This document shows, in pieces, positions 1 to 8,738 of a stretch of 64,000 bases of DNA. Below the pieces are notes generated by a model, which had not been told where the DNA came from, ran no database searches, and saw only the letters and a list, made by a program, of their open reading frames with translations. Within the stretch, counting starts at the first letter, position 1; each line of letters opens with the position of its first letter. The stretch is from Devosia sp. Root413D1 (GTDB lineage: Bacteria; Pseudomonadota; Alphaproteobacteria; Rhizobiales; Devosiaceae), in NCBI RefSeq assembly GCF_001425235.1, contig NZ_LMEA01000012.1, forward strand, positions 534,343-598,342, written 5' to 3'. A program made the translations under genes and the position numbers.

Positions 1-405
1 GAGCGGCGGTTCTCGAACCCGAAGATCGGCGACACCATCCAGCGGCTCTGCCTCGACGGCTCGAACCGGCAGCCCAAATTCATCCTGCCCTCGGCAGCGG
101 ATCGGTTGGCGGCGGGTCAGTCGGTGACCGGGCTGGCGCTGGTCTCGGCGCTGTGGGCCCGCTACTGCTATGGCGAAAGCGACAGCGGCAAGCCGATCCC
201 ACCGAACGATCCGAACTGGGAGCGCCTGACGGCGCTGGCCACCGAGGCCAAAACCGATCCGGTGGCATGGCTGTCGATGGGCGATATCTTCGGGCCGCTC
301 GCCAGCAACCCAACCTATGTCGCGGCCTTCACCACGGCGCTGTCGAGCCTCTGGTCACGGGGGACCAAGGCGACGCTCGAAGCGTATCTCGACGGAGTGC
401 TCTAG
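1..405 (+). CDS. Mannitol/polyol 2-dehydrogenase family protein, C-terminal part
   Basis: The frame is open from base 1 to a TAG at 403-405, giving about 134 residues of C-terminus; the start lies outside the window. The text resembles the C-terminal helical domain of long-chain mannitol dehydrogenases and fructuronate reductases, with KIGDTIQRLCLDGSNRQPKF followed by ILPSAADRLAAGQ, the region that shapes the substrate pocket. These enzymes oxidise mannitol, arabinitol or sorbitol to ketoses with NAD. The neighbour at 469, a phosphatase-pentulose kinase protein, fits a polyol catabolic operon of the rhizobial smo/mtlK type. The exact substrate cannot be read from this fragment. Confidence 0.85.
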   Translation, partial: ERRFSNPKIGDTIQRLCLDGSNRQPKFILPSAADRLAAGQSVTGLALVSALWARYCYGESDSGKPIPPNDPNWERLTALATEAKTDPVAWLSMGDIFGPLASNPTYVAAFTTALSSLWSRGTKATLEAYLDGVL

Positions 406-468
406 GCTTCTGAGAGCAACCTTGCCGAAGCGGATGTCGCCCGGCTACCGATAAGCCGGGAGGGCAGC

Positions 469-2745
469 ATGGCGCCGATCAAGCTCGTCATCTTCGACTG
501 CGACGGCGTGCTGGTGGACAGCGAGCCGCTGGCGATGCGGATGCTGCTCGAGCTGATCGCCGAGCAGGGCATCGCCATCGAACGCGAGGTGGCGTTCCGC
601 TCCTATCTGGGGCGCAGCCTTGCCTCGATCTCCGAAAGCCTGAACCAGAGCCATGGGGCACACCTCAGCGACGCCTCGCTCAGCGGCATGCGCGACCGGC
701 TCTATGCGCTCTACCGGCGCGAGTTGAAGCCGACCGGCTGGATCGGCGAGGTGCTGGCGGGGCTCGAGCTGCCATTCTGCGTCGCCTCATCGAGCCAGCT
801 CGAACGGATCCGGCTGAGCCTCGAGCTCACCGGCCTCCTGCCCCGCTTCGAGGGACACGTCTACTCGGCCAGCATGGTCAAGAACGGCAAGCCGGCGCCC
901 GACCTGTTTCTCCACGCGGCGCGTGAGATGGGCGTCGCGCCGGAACACTGCCTCGTCATCGAAGACTCGCCGGCCGGTATCCTCGCGGCGCAGGCGGCCG
1001 GCATGCGGGTCTTCGCCTATGTCGGCGGCAGCCATATCGAACCAAGCGGCCTCCGGCCCGAGATCGAGGCGCTGGTCCCCGATGCGATCATCGAGGACAT
1101 GCGGTCGCTGCCCGGGCTCCTGGAACTCCACGCAGCGCGCGAAACAGGCGAGGCGGCGATGCTGGTTGCCGTGGATGTGGGGACGGCAAGCGCGCGGGCC
1201 GGCCTCGTCACGCCGTCGGGGCGTCTGGTCAGTCGGGCGGAACACCCGTTAGAACTGAACCGGGTCGGCTCGGACATCGCCGAATACGATTCCGAGCAGA
1301 TCTGGGATGCGGTCGCCGAGGCGGTGCGCACGGCGATGCGGCTGGCGGGCGTCGCGGCGCACGAGGCGAGAGGGATCAGCTTCGACGCGACCTGCTCGCT
1401 GGTGGTGCGCGATGGCGTCGGCGCTCCCCTGCCCGTCAGCCCTGGCGGCGCCTCGCGCTGGGACACCATTGCCTGGTTCGATCACCGGGCGCAGGCCGAG
1501 GCGGAGGCATGCACGGCAAGCGGCCATCGGGTGCTCGATTTCATCGGCGGCACGATGTCGCCGGAGATGGAAGTGCCCAAACTGATGTGGCTGAAGCGCC
1601 ATACGCCCGAAAGCTGGGCCCGGGCCGGCCAGATCTTCGACCTCGTCGATTTCCTGAGCTGGAAGGCGTCGGGGTCGAATGCGCGCTCGGAGTGCACGCT
1701 CACCTGCAAATGGACCTATCTCACGCATGAGAGCCCGAGCTGGCAGCGGGATTTTCTTGCAGCCATGGGCCTCGATGAGCTGTTTGAGCGCGCCGGGCTG
1801 CCCGAGACGGCGAGCCGGATCGGCCAGTCACTGGGGCCGATGACGGCCGCTGCCGCGGCGAAGCTTGGCCTCACGCCCCGCTGCGTCGTCGGCGTCGGCC
1901 TGATCGATGCCCATGCCGGCGCGCTCGGGGCGCTGGCGAGCTTTGCCAAGGACCCCGCCAACCTCCACCGGCATATGGCGCTGATCGCCGGAACGTCGAG
2001 CTGCGTGATGGCGCTGTCCGACCAGCCGATGCCGACCCCGGGCATCTGGGGCCCCTATCATAACGCCGTGCTGCCCGGCACCTGGCTCAACGAAGCCGGC
2101 CAATCGGCGACCGGCGCCCTGCTCGACCACGTGCTGCGCACGCATGCGGCGGGGGGCGACCCCACTCCGGAGCTGCACCGCCAGGTGATCCAGCGGGTGG
2201 CCGAACTGCGGGCCAGCGAGGGCCCCGACCTGGCGCCGCAGCTCAATGTGCTGCCGGACTTTCACGGCAATCGCTCGCCGCTGGCCGACCCACGCGCCCT
2301 GGGGGTGATTTCGGGCCTGTCGCTGGACAGCGATTTCGACAGCCTCTGCCGCCTCTACTGGCGCACCGCAGTGGCGATCGCCGTGCAGGTCCGGCACATC
2401 CTCGATACCCTCACCGCGCGCGGCTACGGCATCGAAACCCTGCACGTCACCGGCGGGCATAGCCACAACCCGCTGCTGATGGAACTCTATGCCGATGCGG
2501 CCCGCTGCACGGTGGTGGTGTCGACGGCGGAGGATCCAACTTTGCTCGGTGTTGCTATGGTGGCGGCCACCGCAGCGGGCCTACATGCCGATCTGCCCGC
2601 CGCCGCTGCGGCAATGGCGCAGCCCAGCACGGAACTTTCGCCCCACCCCGAAGCGCGCGCCGGGCTCGAGCGCGACTATCGCATCCAGCTCGCTATGCAG
2701 CGCCATCGCGCCGAGCTTGTCGCGTTGGGGATCGCTGGAACCTGA
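469..2745 (+). CDS. HAD-family phosphatase fused to FGGY pentulose (ribulo-type) kinase
   Basis: A single 758-residue frame. Residues 1-225 are a HAD-IA phosphatase: nucleophile motif DCDGVLVDSEP near residue 10, CVASSS as motif II, and the acidic motif IEDSPAGILAA near 165. Residues 232-758 are a FGGY sugar kinase: AVDVGTASARAG at its N-terminus and the family signature GGHSHNPLLMELYADA near 665, closest in pattern to D-ribulokinase/ribitol-type kinases. An in-frame ATG at 1159 (residue 231) has purine-rich GGCGAGG upstream and could start a separate kinase. In related bacteria, as I recall, these are often two adjacent genes. The role is inferred to be phosphorylation of the ketose made by the upstream polyol dehydrogenase. 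A missed stop at the junction cannot be excluded. Confidence 0.85.
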   Translation: MAPIKLVIFDCDGVLVDSEPLAMRMLLELIAEQGIAIEREVAFRSYLGRSLASISESLNQSHGAHLSDASLSGMRDRLYALYRRELKPTGWIGEVLAGLELPFCVASSSQLERIRLSLELTGLLPRFEGHVYSASMVKNGKPAPDLFLHAAREMGVAPEHCLVIEDSPAGILAAQAAGMRVFAYVGGSHIEPSGLRPEIEALVPDAIIEDMRSLPGLLELHAARETGEAAMLVAVDVGTASARAGLVTPSGRLVSRAEHPLELNRVGSDIAEYDSEQIWDAVAEAVRTAMRLAGVAAHEARGISFDATCSLVVRDGVGAPLPVSPGGASRWDTIAWFDHRAQAEAEACTASGHRVLDFIGGTMSPEMEVPKLMWLKRHTPESWARAGQIFDLVDFLSWKASGSNARSECTLTCKWTYLTHESPSWQRDFLAAMGLDELFERAGLPETASRIGQSLGPMTAAAAAKLGLTPRCVVGVGLIDAHAGALGALASFAKDPANLHRHMALIAGTSSCVMALSDQPMPTPGIWGPYHNAVLPGTWLNEAGQSATGALLDHVLRTHAAGGDPTPELHRQVIQRVAELRASEGPDLAPQLNVLPDFHGNRSPLADPRALGVISGLSLDSDFDSLCRLYWRTAVAIAVQVRHILDTLTARGYGIETLHVTGGHSHNPLLMELYADAARCTVVVSTAEDPTLLGVAMVAATAAGLHADLPAAAAAMAQPSTELSPHPEARAGLERDYRIQLAMQRHRAELVALGIAGT

Positions 2746-2760
2746 TACGTCAAACAACGA

Positions 2761-2798
2761 GCCGGCCAGCCTGATCAGATACGATCAGGCTGGCCGGC
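2761..2798 (+). terminator. Strong hairpin downstream of the polyol operon
   Basis: A perfect 16-bp inverted repeat (GCCGGCCAGCCTGATC and its complement) surrounds the 6-base loop AGATAC, 16 bp after the kinase stop codon. No T-run follows, so it may act as an mRNA 3' stabiliser or a weak intrinsic terminator. Confidence 0.7.
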
Positions 2799-2836
2799 AG
2801 GAACGAAGACGGGGCCACGGGCCTTGCCGGAACCCA

Positions 2837-3045
2837 TCAGCATGGCCACCGCACCGTGGCCGAGCCGTCCAGCTTCGTGGTTGAGAAGTTGATGCGGTAC
2901 TCGGCGTCACCGGTTGCCCGGTAGATCTCGGATCGGTGGGAGCCTTGAAATTGATGCGATTGTTACCGGCACCAAGGTGAATGTCGTCGATCCCGTCAGA
3001 GCGAATCCCGGAGATCGCGACGCGCTTTGGGGGGACACAGGTCAG
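2837..3045 (-). pseudogene. Decayed remnant resembling the tail of a calcium-binding repeat protein
   Basis: On the minus strand one frame reads SDGIDDIHLGAGNNRINF and, after a frame change near 2930, a second reads EIYRATGDAEYRINFSTTKL, ending in TRW-type residues and a TGA at 2837-2839. The Gly-Asp-Asn-rich first part resembles RTX/serralysin-like repeat proteins. There is no start codon context and no intact frame, so this is at most a fossil. The rest of the gap (3046-3205) shows nothing recognisable. Confidence 0.25.
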
Positions 3046-3205
3046 ACTCGCACAGCGCCACCGCGCCAGCCTGTCTCGTTGGCAGCAGCGGGCCAAAGTC
3101 GCCGCAACCAACCTCCGGTACTGACGGCGCCCGCTGGGACTCCAGGCGGGCCTACCAAGGAACAGCGGGGAGCAGCGAGGCCGGCACCAGTTCACGCCGT
3201 TGGTC

Positions 3206-4048
3206 TCAGCCGAGCTCCAGGGTCGTGATGCCGAATATCTCGTCGAGCGTGAGCGCCGGCGCCGCGCCGAGGTACATGCGGGCGGTTTCGAAGGCGGGGG
3301 TGAGGCCGAGGCGGCGGGCCATCGCGGCGGCGGCGCGATTGGGCTCGGGGATGTCGATGAAGATCATGTCGGTGGCTGCGGGGGTCACCAGCGTCGCCAG
3401 CAAGGTCTCGGCGATCGCCGGGGTATCAGCGAAGAGCGGGCCGATCTTCCAGCCGTCGACGCAGCGGCGGATGGTGCCGAAGCCGCGCAGCGCGCCGTCT
3501 TCGAAATAGCCCTCGGTCTGGCGCGACGGCGACGGGGCGAGCCAGGCTTTGAGGAAGCGCTGGCGGTCGGCGGCGACGTGCTTATTGTCATAAGCCAGGA
3601 CGGCGTCCATGTCGGTGACCTCGGTCGGCCGGACGAAGGAGCGGGTCGTGACCAGGCCGCGAAGCGAGCCGCCCCAGCGCACAGTCTTGTGGGCGAAGGC
3701 GAAGCCGGATTTGCGGTAATTGTCCTGCTGCGCCACGACACCATCGAGCCCGATGGTGCGGCCGGCGGCGCTGGCGATGCCGGCGTCCCAGATGGCCTTG
3801 CCGTAGCCTTTGCCGCGGTGCGCCGGGTGGACGATGTAGAGGCCGAGGAAGGCGAAATCCGATCCGTATTTGATGACCGAAATGCAGCCGATGCGAACGG
3901 TGCCCAGCCAGCCCATCAGGAAGCCGCCGGGATCCTGCGCGTAGAAGGCGCCGGCATCGTCGAGCCCCGGGTTCCAGCCTTCGTCGCGGGCCCAGCCGAG
4001 CGCCACGTCGAGGTCGCTCAAGGTCATCGGTCGGATGGTCAGGTTCAT
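3206..4048 (-). CDS. GNAT N-acetyltransferase (two tandem GNAT-like halves)
   Basis: 280 residues starting at MNLTIRPMTLSDLD. The N-terminal half carries the acetyl-CoA binding loop HPAHRGKGYGKA at residues 74-85, matching the GNAT Q/RxxGxG/A motif. The C-terminal half (about 145-280) has a second, degenerate acetyltransferase-like fold ending in TPAFETARMYLG, as in YitH-type double-GNAT proteins. The substrate is unknown. It lies downstream of the ABC operon on the same strand with a gap of about 107 bp, so co-transcription is possible. The reading frame stays open upstream into the permease gene, but the GNAT homology starts at the chosen ATG. Confidence 0.8.
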   Translation of the reverse strand: MNLTIRPMTLSDLDVALGWARDEGWNPGLDDAGAFYAQDPGGFLMGWLGTVRIGCISVIKYGSDFAFLGLYIVHPAHRGKGYGKAIWDAGIASAAGRTIGLDGVVAQQDNYRKSGFAFAHKTVRWGGSLRGLVTTRSFVRPTEVTDMDAVLAYDNKHVAADRQRFLKAWLAPSPSRQTEGYFEDGALRGFGTIRRCVDGWKIGPLFADTPAIAETLLATLVTPAATDMIFIDIPEPNRAAAAMARRLGLTPAFETARMYLGAAPALTLDEIFGITTLELG

Positions 4049-4155
4049 GCCGCCAGCGTAGGCGCAAACAGGCCCGCTTGCGAAGTGCCCGAGCTCAGCG
4101 CCACCAACCTTTCGGCGGGTTTGACGGCGACACCATCGATCAGCAACAGCCGCAT

Positions 4156-4977
4156 CTAGGCGCGCGCCCGCTTGCGCCTGATGAGCAGGATGATCCCCAG
4201 CGTCAGGAGGATCACGGCGAAAGAGAACAGCGTCGTCACCGTTCCCAGGGCGTAAAGCACCGGCGTCGTGACATTGGTGGTCATGCCGTAGATCTCGAGC
4301 GGCAGCGTGTTGAACGTGCCGGCGGTCATCAGTGTGCGGGCGAACTCGTCGTAGGACAGGCTGAAGCCGAACAGGCCGACGCCGATCAGGCTGGGGGCGA
4401 TCATCGGCAGCAGCACGTGGCGGAAGGTCTGCCACGGTGAGGCGCCAAGGTCGCGCGCGGCCTCCTCGTAGGACGGCGAGAAGCGATTGAAGACGGCGAA
4501 CATGATCAGCACGCCGAAGGGCAGCGTCCAGGTCAGGTGCGCGCCGAAGCCCGAGGTCCACCAGGCGGGGCGGAAGCCGATCTGCTGGAACAGCACACCG
4601 ATGCCGAGGCTGACGATGATCGAGGGAACGACGAGGCTGGCGATGGTCAGGTAAAAGAGCGGCGTGCCGCCGAGAAACCTGCGGCGAAAGGCGAGCCCCG
4701 CGAGCAGCGCGACGAGGACGGTCGAGACCATGACCATCAGCCCGAGCAGCAGCGAACGGCTGAAGCTGGCGCCGAAATCGCCGACCGCCTGCTTTTCGAA
4801 CAGATTGCCGAACCAGTGCACCGAAACGCCGTTGAGCGGGAAGGTGAGACCGCCGTTGGGCCCCTGGAACGAGAGGATGAAGATCGCCGACATCGGACCG
4901 TAAAGGAACAGCACGAAGAGCGCGAAGAAGGCGGCGAGGATATAAAAGCTGAACGGGCGTTTCTCGCGCTGCTGCAT
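4156..4977 (-). CDS. ABC transporter permease, PotC-like
   Basis: 273 residues with six predicted membrane helices, the first at about 12-32. The EAA loop that contacts the ATPase reads EEAARDLGASPWQTFRHVLLP near residue 175. This is the pattern of type-I importers for spermidine/putrescine and related cations. Its start ATG lies one base after the stop of the partner permease, indicating translational coupling. It is the last transporter gene of the operon ATPase-binding protein-permease-permease. The substrate is not determinable; a polyamine or other nitrogen-containing cation is likely from the family. Confidence 0.9.
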   Translation of the reverse strand: MQQREKRPFSFYILAAFFALFVLFLYGPMSAIFILSFQGPNGGLTFPLNGVSVHWFGNLFEKQAVGDFGASFSRSLLLGLMVMVSTVLVALLAGLAFRRRFLGGTPLFYLTIASLVVPSIIVSLGIGVLFQQIGFRPAWWTSGFGAHLTWTLPFGVLIMFAVFNRFSPSYEEAARDLGASPWQTFRHVLLPMIAPSLIGVGLFGFSLSYDEFARTLMTAGTFNTLPLEIYGMTTNVTTPVLYALGTVTTLFSFAVILLTLGIILLIRRKRARA

Positions 4978-4978
4978 C

Positions 4979-5893
4979 TCAGAGCTCCTTGCGGATGTCG
5001 ACGATACGCAGGATGCCCCCGACCAGCAGCAGCACCAGGACGAGCAGCACGACGGCGTTGGCCGCGGCGGCGGGATATTGCAGCAGGGACATCTGGTTCT
5101 TCATCATCAGCGCCACGGAAGCGCTTTGTCCGCCGCTCATCACCTGCACGGTGGAGAAATCCGCCATCACCAGGGTCACCACGAAGATGGTGCCGATCGC
5201 CATGCCGGGCTTGGCCAGCGGCAGGATGACGTTCCACATGATCTGCCACGCACTGGCCCCGGCGTCGCGCGCCGCCTCGATCAGCGAGCGGTCGATGCGC
5301 ATCAGCGTGTTGAAGATCGGGGTGACCATGAAGAGCGTGAACAGGTGCACCATGGCCAGCACCACGGCGAAATCGGAATAGAGCAGCCATTCGATCGGCT
5401 GCGAGATGACCCCCATCTCGACCAGCGTCGAATTGACCAGGCCATTGCGGCCCAGCACCGGAATCCACGAGATCATGCGGATGATGTTGGAGGTGAGGAA
5501 CGGCACGGTGCAGACGAGGAACAGCACCATCTGCATGGTCGCCGACCTGACGTGGAAGGCGAGAAAATAGGCGACCCAGAAGCCGATGAAGAGCGTCAGC
5601 GCCCAGACGATGGCCGCGAATTTCAGCGTATTGAGATAGGTCTTCCAGGTGACCCAGGAGCCGAGCGTCTCGACATAGTTGGTGAAGACGAAGCCCGGAT
5701 ACATCCGGGCAAAATCGTAGTCCCAGAAACTGACGAAGACGAGCAGCAGGATCGGCAGCAGCAGGAAGAACCCGAGGATCAGGCAGAGCGGGATCGACTG
5801 GAGGTACGAGGCGAGCCGGCCGAAGGAGAGCGGCGTTTTGCGCGTCTTCGGCTTGCTGGTCGGCACGGCGATGGATTGATCGGCGACGGCCAT
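4979..5893 (-). CDS. ABC transporter permease, PotB-like
   Basis: 304 residues. A cytoplasmic N-terminus of about 30 residues precedes the first hydrophobic segment (LCLILGFFLLLPILLLVFVSF), followed by five more helices. The EAA loop reads EAARDAGASAWQIMWNVILPLAKPG near residue 205. It forms the heterodimeric membrane channel with the downstream PotC-like protein. It is separated from the binding-protein gene by a 170-bp repeat-containing gap, so transcription probably continues through the repeat. Confidence 0.9.
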   Translation of the reverse strand: MAVADQSIAVPTSKPKTRKTPLSFGRLASYLQSIPLCLILGFFLLLPILLLVFVSFWDYDFARMYPGFVFTNYVETLGSWVTWKTYLNTLKFAAIVWALTLFIGFWVAYFLAFHVRSATMQMVLFLVCTVPFLTSNIIRMISWIPVLGRNGLVNSTLVEMGVISQPIEWLLYSDFAVVLAMVHLFTLFMVTPIFNTLMRIDRSLIEAARDAGASAWQIMWNVILPLAKPGMAIGTIFVVTLVMADFSTVQVMSGGQSASVALMMKNQMSLLQYPAAAANAVVLLVLVLLLVGGILRIVDIRKEL

Positions 5894-5916
5894 TTTGGCT
5901 CCCGGCTATCAGTCAG

Positions 5917-6056
5917 GTCACCCTCCCCCTTGCGGGGAGGGATGGGGTGGGGGGCGCAGCACGCTCGGTGCAAGCATCTCCCCCCGCCCTAGTTTCGCTA
6001 CGGACCTGTCGGTCCCAGCTGCACTACCCTCCCCGCGAGGGGGAGGGTGGCGGTCG
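5917..6056. repeat. Palindromic GC-rich intergenic repeat (REP-like)
   Basis: CCCTCCCCCTTGCGGGGAGGG and, about 90 bp on, CCCTCCCCGCGAGGGGGAGGG are hairpin-forming units enclosing a segment with CACGCTCGG. The same arrangement recurs at 39943-40110, with related hairpins at 46909, 50640, 57290 and 63883. It lies inside the ABC operon between binding protein and permease genes, where such hairpins can tune relative mRNA levels. Confidence 0.7.
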
Positions 6057-6064
6057 GTGGCTCA

Positions 6065-7360
6065 TCAGGCCGCGATGAACTCGTTCCAGCGCGTGACCAT
6101 GTAGCGGTCCTCATCCATCACCGAGTTCCAGCAGGCGACGTGGCCCATGCGCTCGAGGAAGGAACCGCCGTCGCGCACGGCGCCGGCCTTTTCCATCACC
6201 GCGCCATCGGGCGACAGGATGTCGCCGACTGCTGCCTTGCCTTCGATCCAGAAGCCCCATTCGTCTTCCGACATGTACTCCTTGGCGGTGTCCATGGCCG
6301 CCGAGTAGTAGCCCTGGCGGTTGAGGTAACCACCGACCCAGCCCGAGGTGTACCAGTTGATGTACTCGTAGGCCGCGTCGAGCTGGGCGCCCGAGAGATG
6401 TGCGGCAAGGCCGAGGCCGCCGCCCCAAGAACGATAGCCTTCCTTGAGCGGCTGGTACTTGCAGGCGATGCCCTTGGAGCGCACGGCGGCGACGGCCGGC
6501 GACCACATGGACTGGATCACCACTTCGCCCGACGCCATCAGGTTGACGCTCTCGTCGAAGCTCTTCCAGAAGGCGCGGAACTGGCCATCCTGCTTGGCCT
6601 TGATCAAGAAATCGATGGTCGCATCGATCTCCGCCTTGGTCATGTTGCCCTTGTCGGCATATTTGATGTTGCCCATCGCCTCCATGATCATGGCCGCATC
6701 CATGATGCCGATCGAGGGGATGTTGAGGATCGAGGTCTTGCCCTTGAAGGCGGGGTCCATGATGTCGGCCCAGGTGGTGATCTCGCGGCCGACGAGGTCA
6801 GGGCGGATGCCCAGCGTGTCGGCGTTGTAGATGGTCGGGACCATGGTGAAAAAGCCGGTCTCCGCCTTGGCGAATTCCTTGGAATCCGGTGCATCGACAT
6901 AGCCGACGGTGTGCGGCGCGGTGCCCTGGGCGATGACACTGTCGGGCGTCAGCTTGCCGGTTTTGAACAGCGGCACGATCTTGTCGTAGTATTTGAGCTT
7001 GGTCACATCCATCGGCTGGATCACGCCGGTCGGGTAGACCTTCTTGAGGATCCAGTATTCGATATCGGCGATGTCGTAGCTGTCGGGCTGGGTGACGGCG
7101 CGCTGCGCGGCCGCATCGGAATCGGTCGCGGTCATTTCGAGCGTGATGCCCAGGTCCGCTTTGCACTTTTCGGCGATGGCGTTGAGGTTCGACACACCGG
7201 TGCCGAACTGGCGCAGGGTGATCGGGTTCTGCGCCCAGACCGTCGGGAAACCACCCAGGGCGCCGGCGCCCGCGGCAGCGCCGGCCAGCGCGGCCGCTCC
7301 CTTGAGCATGCTGCGTCGCGAAATCATGGCCGCCTTGGCCGTCTTGCTGGATTCAGTCAT
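6065..7360 (-). CDS. ABC transporter extracellular solute-binding protein, PotD/PotF-like
   Basis: 431 residues. The N-terminus has a twin-arginine export signal, ISRRSMLKGAAALAGAAAG, with probable cleavage after VWAQ near residue 44. The mature part looks like a family-1 solute-binding protein of the polyamine class, for example YDIADIEYWILKK and ADIMDPAFKGKTSILN. A Tat signal means it is exported folded. It sits between the ATPase and permease genes, and the gap to the ATPase is 27 bp. The ligand is inferred to be a polyamine-like or guanidino/amino compound; the sequence alone does not settle it. Confidence 0.9.
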   Translation of the reverse strand: MTESSKTAKAAMISRRSMLKGAAALAGAAAGAGALGGFPTVWAQNPITLRQFGTGVSNLNAIAEKCKADLGITLEMTATDSDAAAQRAVTQPDSYDIADIEYWILKKVYPTGVIQPMDVTKLKYYDKIVPLFKTGKLTPDSVIAQGTAPHTVGYVDAPDSKEFAKAETGFFTMVPTIYNADTLGIRPDLVGREITTWADIMDPAFKGKTSILNIPSIGIMDAAMIMEAMGNIKYADKGNMTKAEIDATIDFLIKAKQDGQFRAFWKSFDESVNLMASGEVVIQSMWSPAVAAVRSKGIACKYQPLKEGYRSWGGGLGLAAHLSGAQLDAAYEYINWYTSGWVGGYLNRQGYYSAAMDTAKEYMSEDEWGFWIEGKAAVGDILSPDGAVMEKAGAVRDGGSFLERMGHVACWNSVMDEDRYMVTRWNEFIAA

Positions 7361-7387
7361 AGCCTAAAACCCCTGTTGCTGATGGCT

Positions 7388-8473
7388 TTACGAATTGGGG
7401 CGGCCGAGGATGATCGCATCCTCGGCATCCCAATAGAGTGGCACCGCGTCTCCGACGGCGACCGGCTTCGAAAAGAAGCTCTTGTCGTCGACGATGGCGG
7501 TGAAATCCTCGATGCCGGCGCCGTCGACCGAGAGCTTCACCGAGGCGCCGCGATACTCGATGTTGGAGACGATGCCGGTGAAGCCGAGCCCTTCGGCAGG
7601 AGTCGTCCCGACGCGCACATGATCGGTGCGGATGCCGACATCGACGGGTGAGCCAACGGCGAGCGGCGCCCCCGAGGCAGCAAAGCTGCTGCCGCCCGGC
7701 ACCTCGACGCTGACGACGCCATCGGCGACCGATCGGGCGCTGCCGGTGACGACGTTGTGATCCCCCATGAAGCGGGCGACGAAGGCAGTTGCGGGCCGCT
7801 CGAACACCTCGCGCGGCGCCGCCGCCTGCTCGACCCGGCCGTTGTTCATCACCACGATGAGATCAGCCAGCGCCATGGCCTCTTCCTGGCTGTGGGTGAC
7901 ATGGACGAAGGTGATGCCCAGCCGCGTCTGCAGCTTCTTGAGCTCGGCGCGCATGCGGATCTTGAGGAACGGATCGAGCGCCGAGAGCGGCTCGTCGAGC
8001 AACAGCACCTCGGGATCGGTGATCAGGGCACGGGCCAGCGCCACGCGCTGCTGCTGGCCGCCGGAAAGCTGGGCCGGCCGCCGCGAAGCGTAGCCATCCA
8101 TCTGCATCAGCTTGAGCAGCTCGAGCGCCTTGGCCTGTCGCGGCGCCTTCTCGATGCCCTTCATCTTGAGGCTGAAGGCAACGTTGTCGATCAGGTCGAG
8201 ATGCGGAAACAGCGCGTAGGACTGGAACATCATCGCCGTGCCGCGCCTGGCCGGCGGCAGGTCGGTGACATTGGTGGACGACAGGATGATATCGCCGTCG
8301 GTCGCCGCCTCATGTCCTGCAACCATGCGCAAGGTCGAGGTCTTGCCGCAGCCCGATGGTCCGAGCAGGCAGCAATAGGTGCCGGCCGGCACTTTGAGAT
8401 CGATCGAATCTACCGCAAGCGCATCGCCGTAGCGCTTGGTCAGCTTCACAACTTCCAGGTCGCCCTGCGCCAT
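7388..8473 (-). CDS. ABC transporter ATP-binding protein, PotA-like
   Basis: 361 residues. Walker A GPSGCGKT at 38-45, Q-loop [11 protein letters not shown] near 80, signature LSGGQQQR near 140, Walker B VLLLDEP near 160 and switch histidine in VTHSQEE. The C-terminal 120 residues are a TOBE-type regulatory domain, as in PotA and FbpC. First gene of the four-gene importer operon, divergent from a GntR regulator at 8739, which is the likely controller. Confidence 0.92.
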   Translation of the reverse strand: MAQGDLEVVKLTKRYGDALAVDSIDLKVPAGTYCCLLGPSGCGKTSTLRMVAGHEAATDGDIILSSTNVTDLPPARRGTAMMFQSYALFPHLDLIDNVAFSLKMKGIEKAPRQAKALELLKLMQMDGYASRRPAQLSGGQQQRVALARALITDPEVLLLDEPLSALDPFLKIRMRAELKKLQTRLGITFVHVTHSQEEAMALADLIVVMNNGRVEQAAAPREVFERPATAFVARFMGDHNVVTGSARSVADGVVSVEVPGGSSFAASGAPLAVGSPVDVGIRTDHVRVGTTPAEGLGFTGIVSNIEYRGASVKLSVDGAGIEDFTAIVDDKSFFSKPVAVGDAVPLYWDAEDAIILGRPNS

Positions 8474-8668
8474 GCACCGCCCCGTAGGCCACCTCTTGGC
8501 CGTCGGGTAAGCAACTGCAAGAGCTGTGCCAGCGCGCGGCGCCCCAGGTATCGCGCCCTAGGCCATTGAAATCACGCGATGGTTCAGGGACGAGTGGTCC
8601 CTTGCCGTGTCTGCATCATTTCTTCTCAATGCCTAAAATATAGGCGAGTGCATTCGATATTGGCAGAC

Positions 8669-8681
8669 TTTGTATACGAAA
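8669..8681. promoter_or_regulatory. Candidate GntR/FCD operator
   Basis: TTTGTATACGAAA is a near-perfect palindrome centred on GTATAC in the divergent region between the PotA-like gene and the GntR gene. The same GTATAC core recurs before the second GntR gene at 19238-19249. FCD regulators commonly bind short palindromes of this type. The rest of 8474-8738 holds the two divergent promoters; I see no other clear element there. Confidence 0.45.
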
Positions 8682-8738
8682 CGCCGATAGCGGTGTGTCC
8701 AGTTCTCGGCTAGATTCGACTGGGTTCGGGAGTTCGGC

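Noticed and set aside
4049..4561. N-terminal extension of the GNAT gene into the permease
   Set aside because: Frame is open but has no homology; GNAT starts at the ATG at 4048.
6047..7651. A 534-codon plus-strand frame
   Set aside because: Antisense to the PotD-like gene; composition typical of a shadow frame.
8631..8645. GCCTA/TAGGC palindrome before the GntR gene
   Set aside because: Only 5-bp arms, no second copy; not enough for an operator call.
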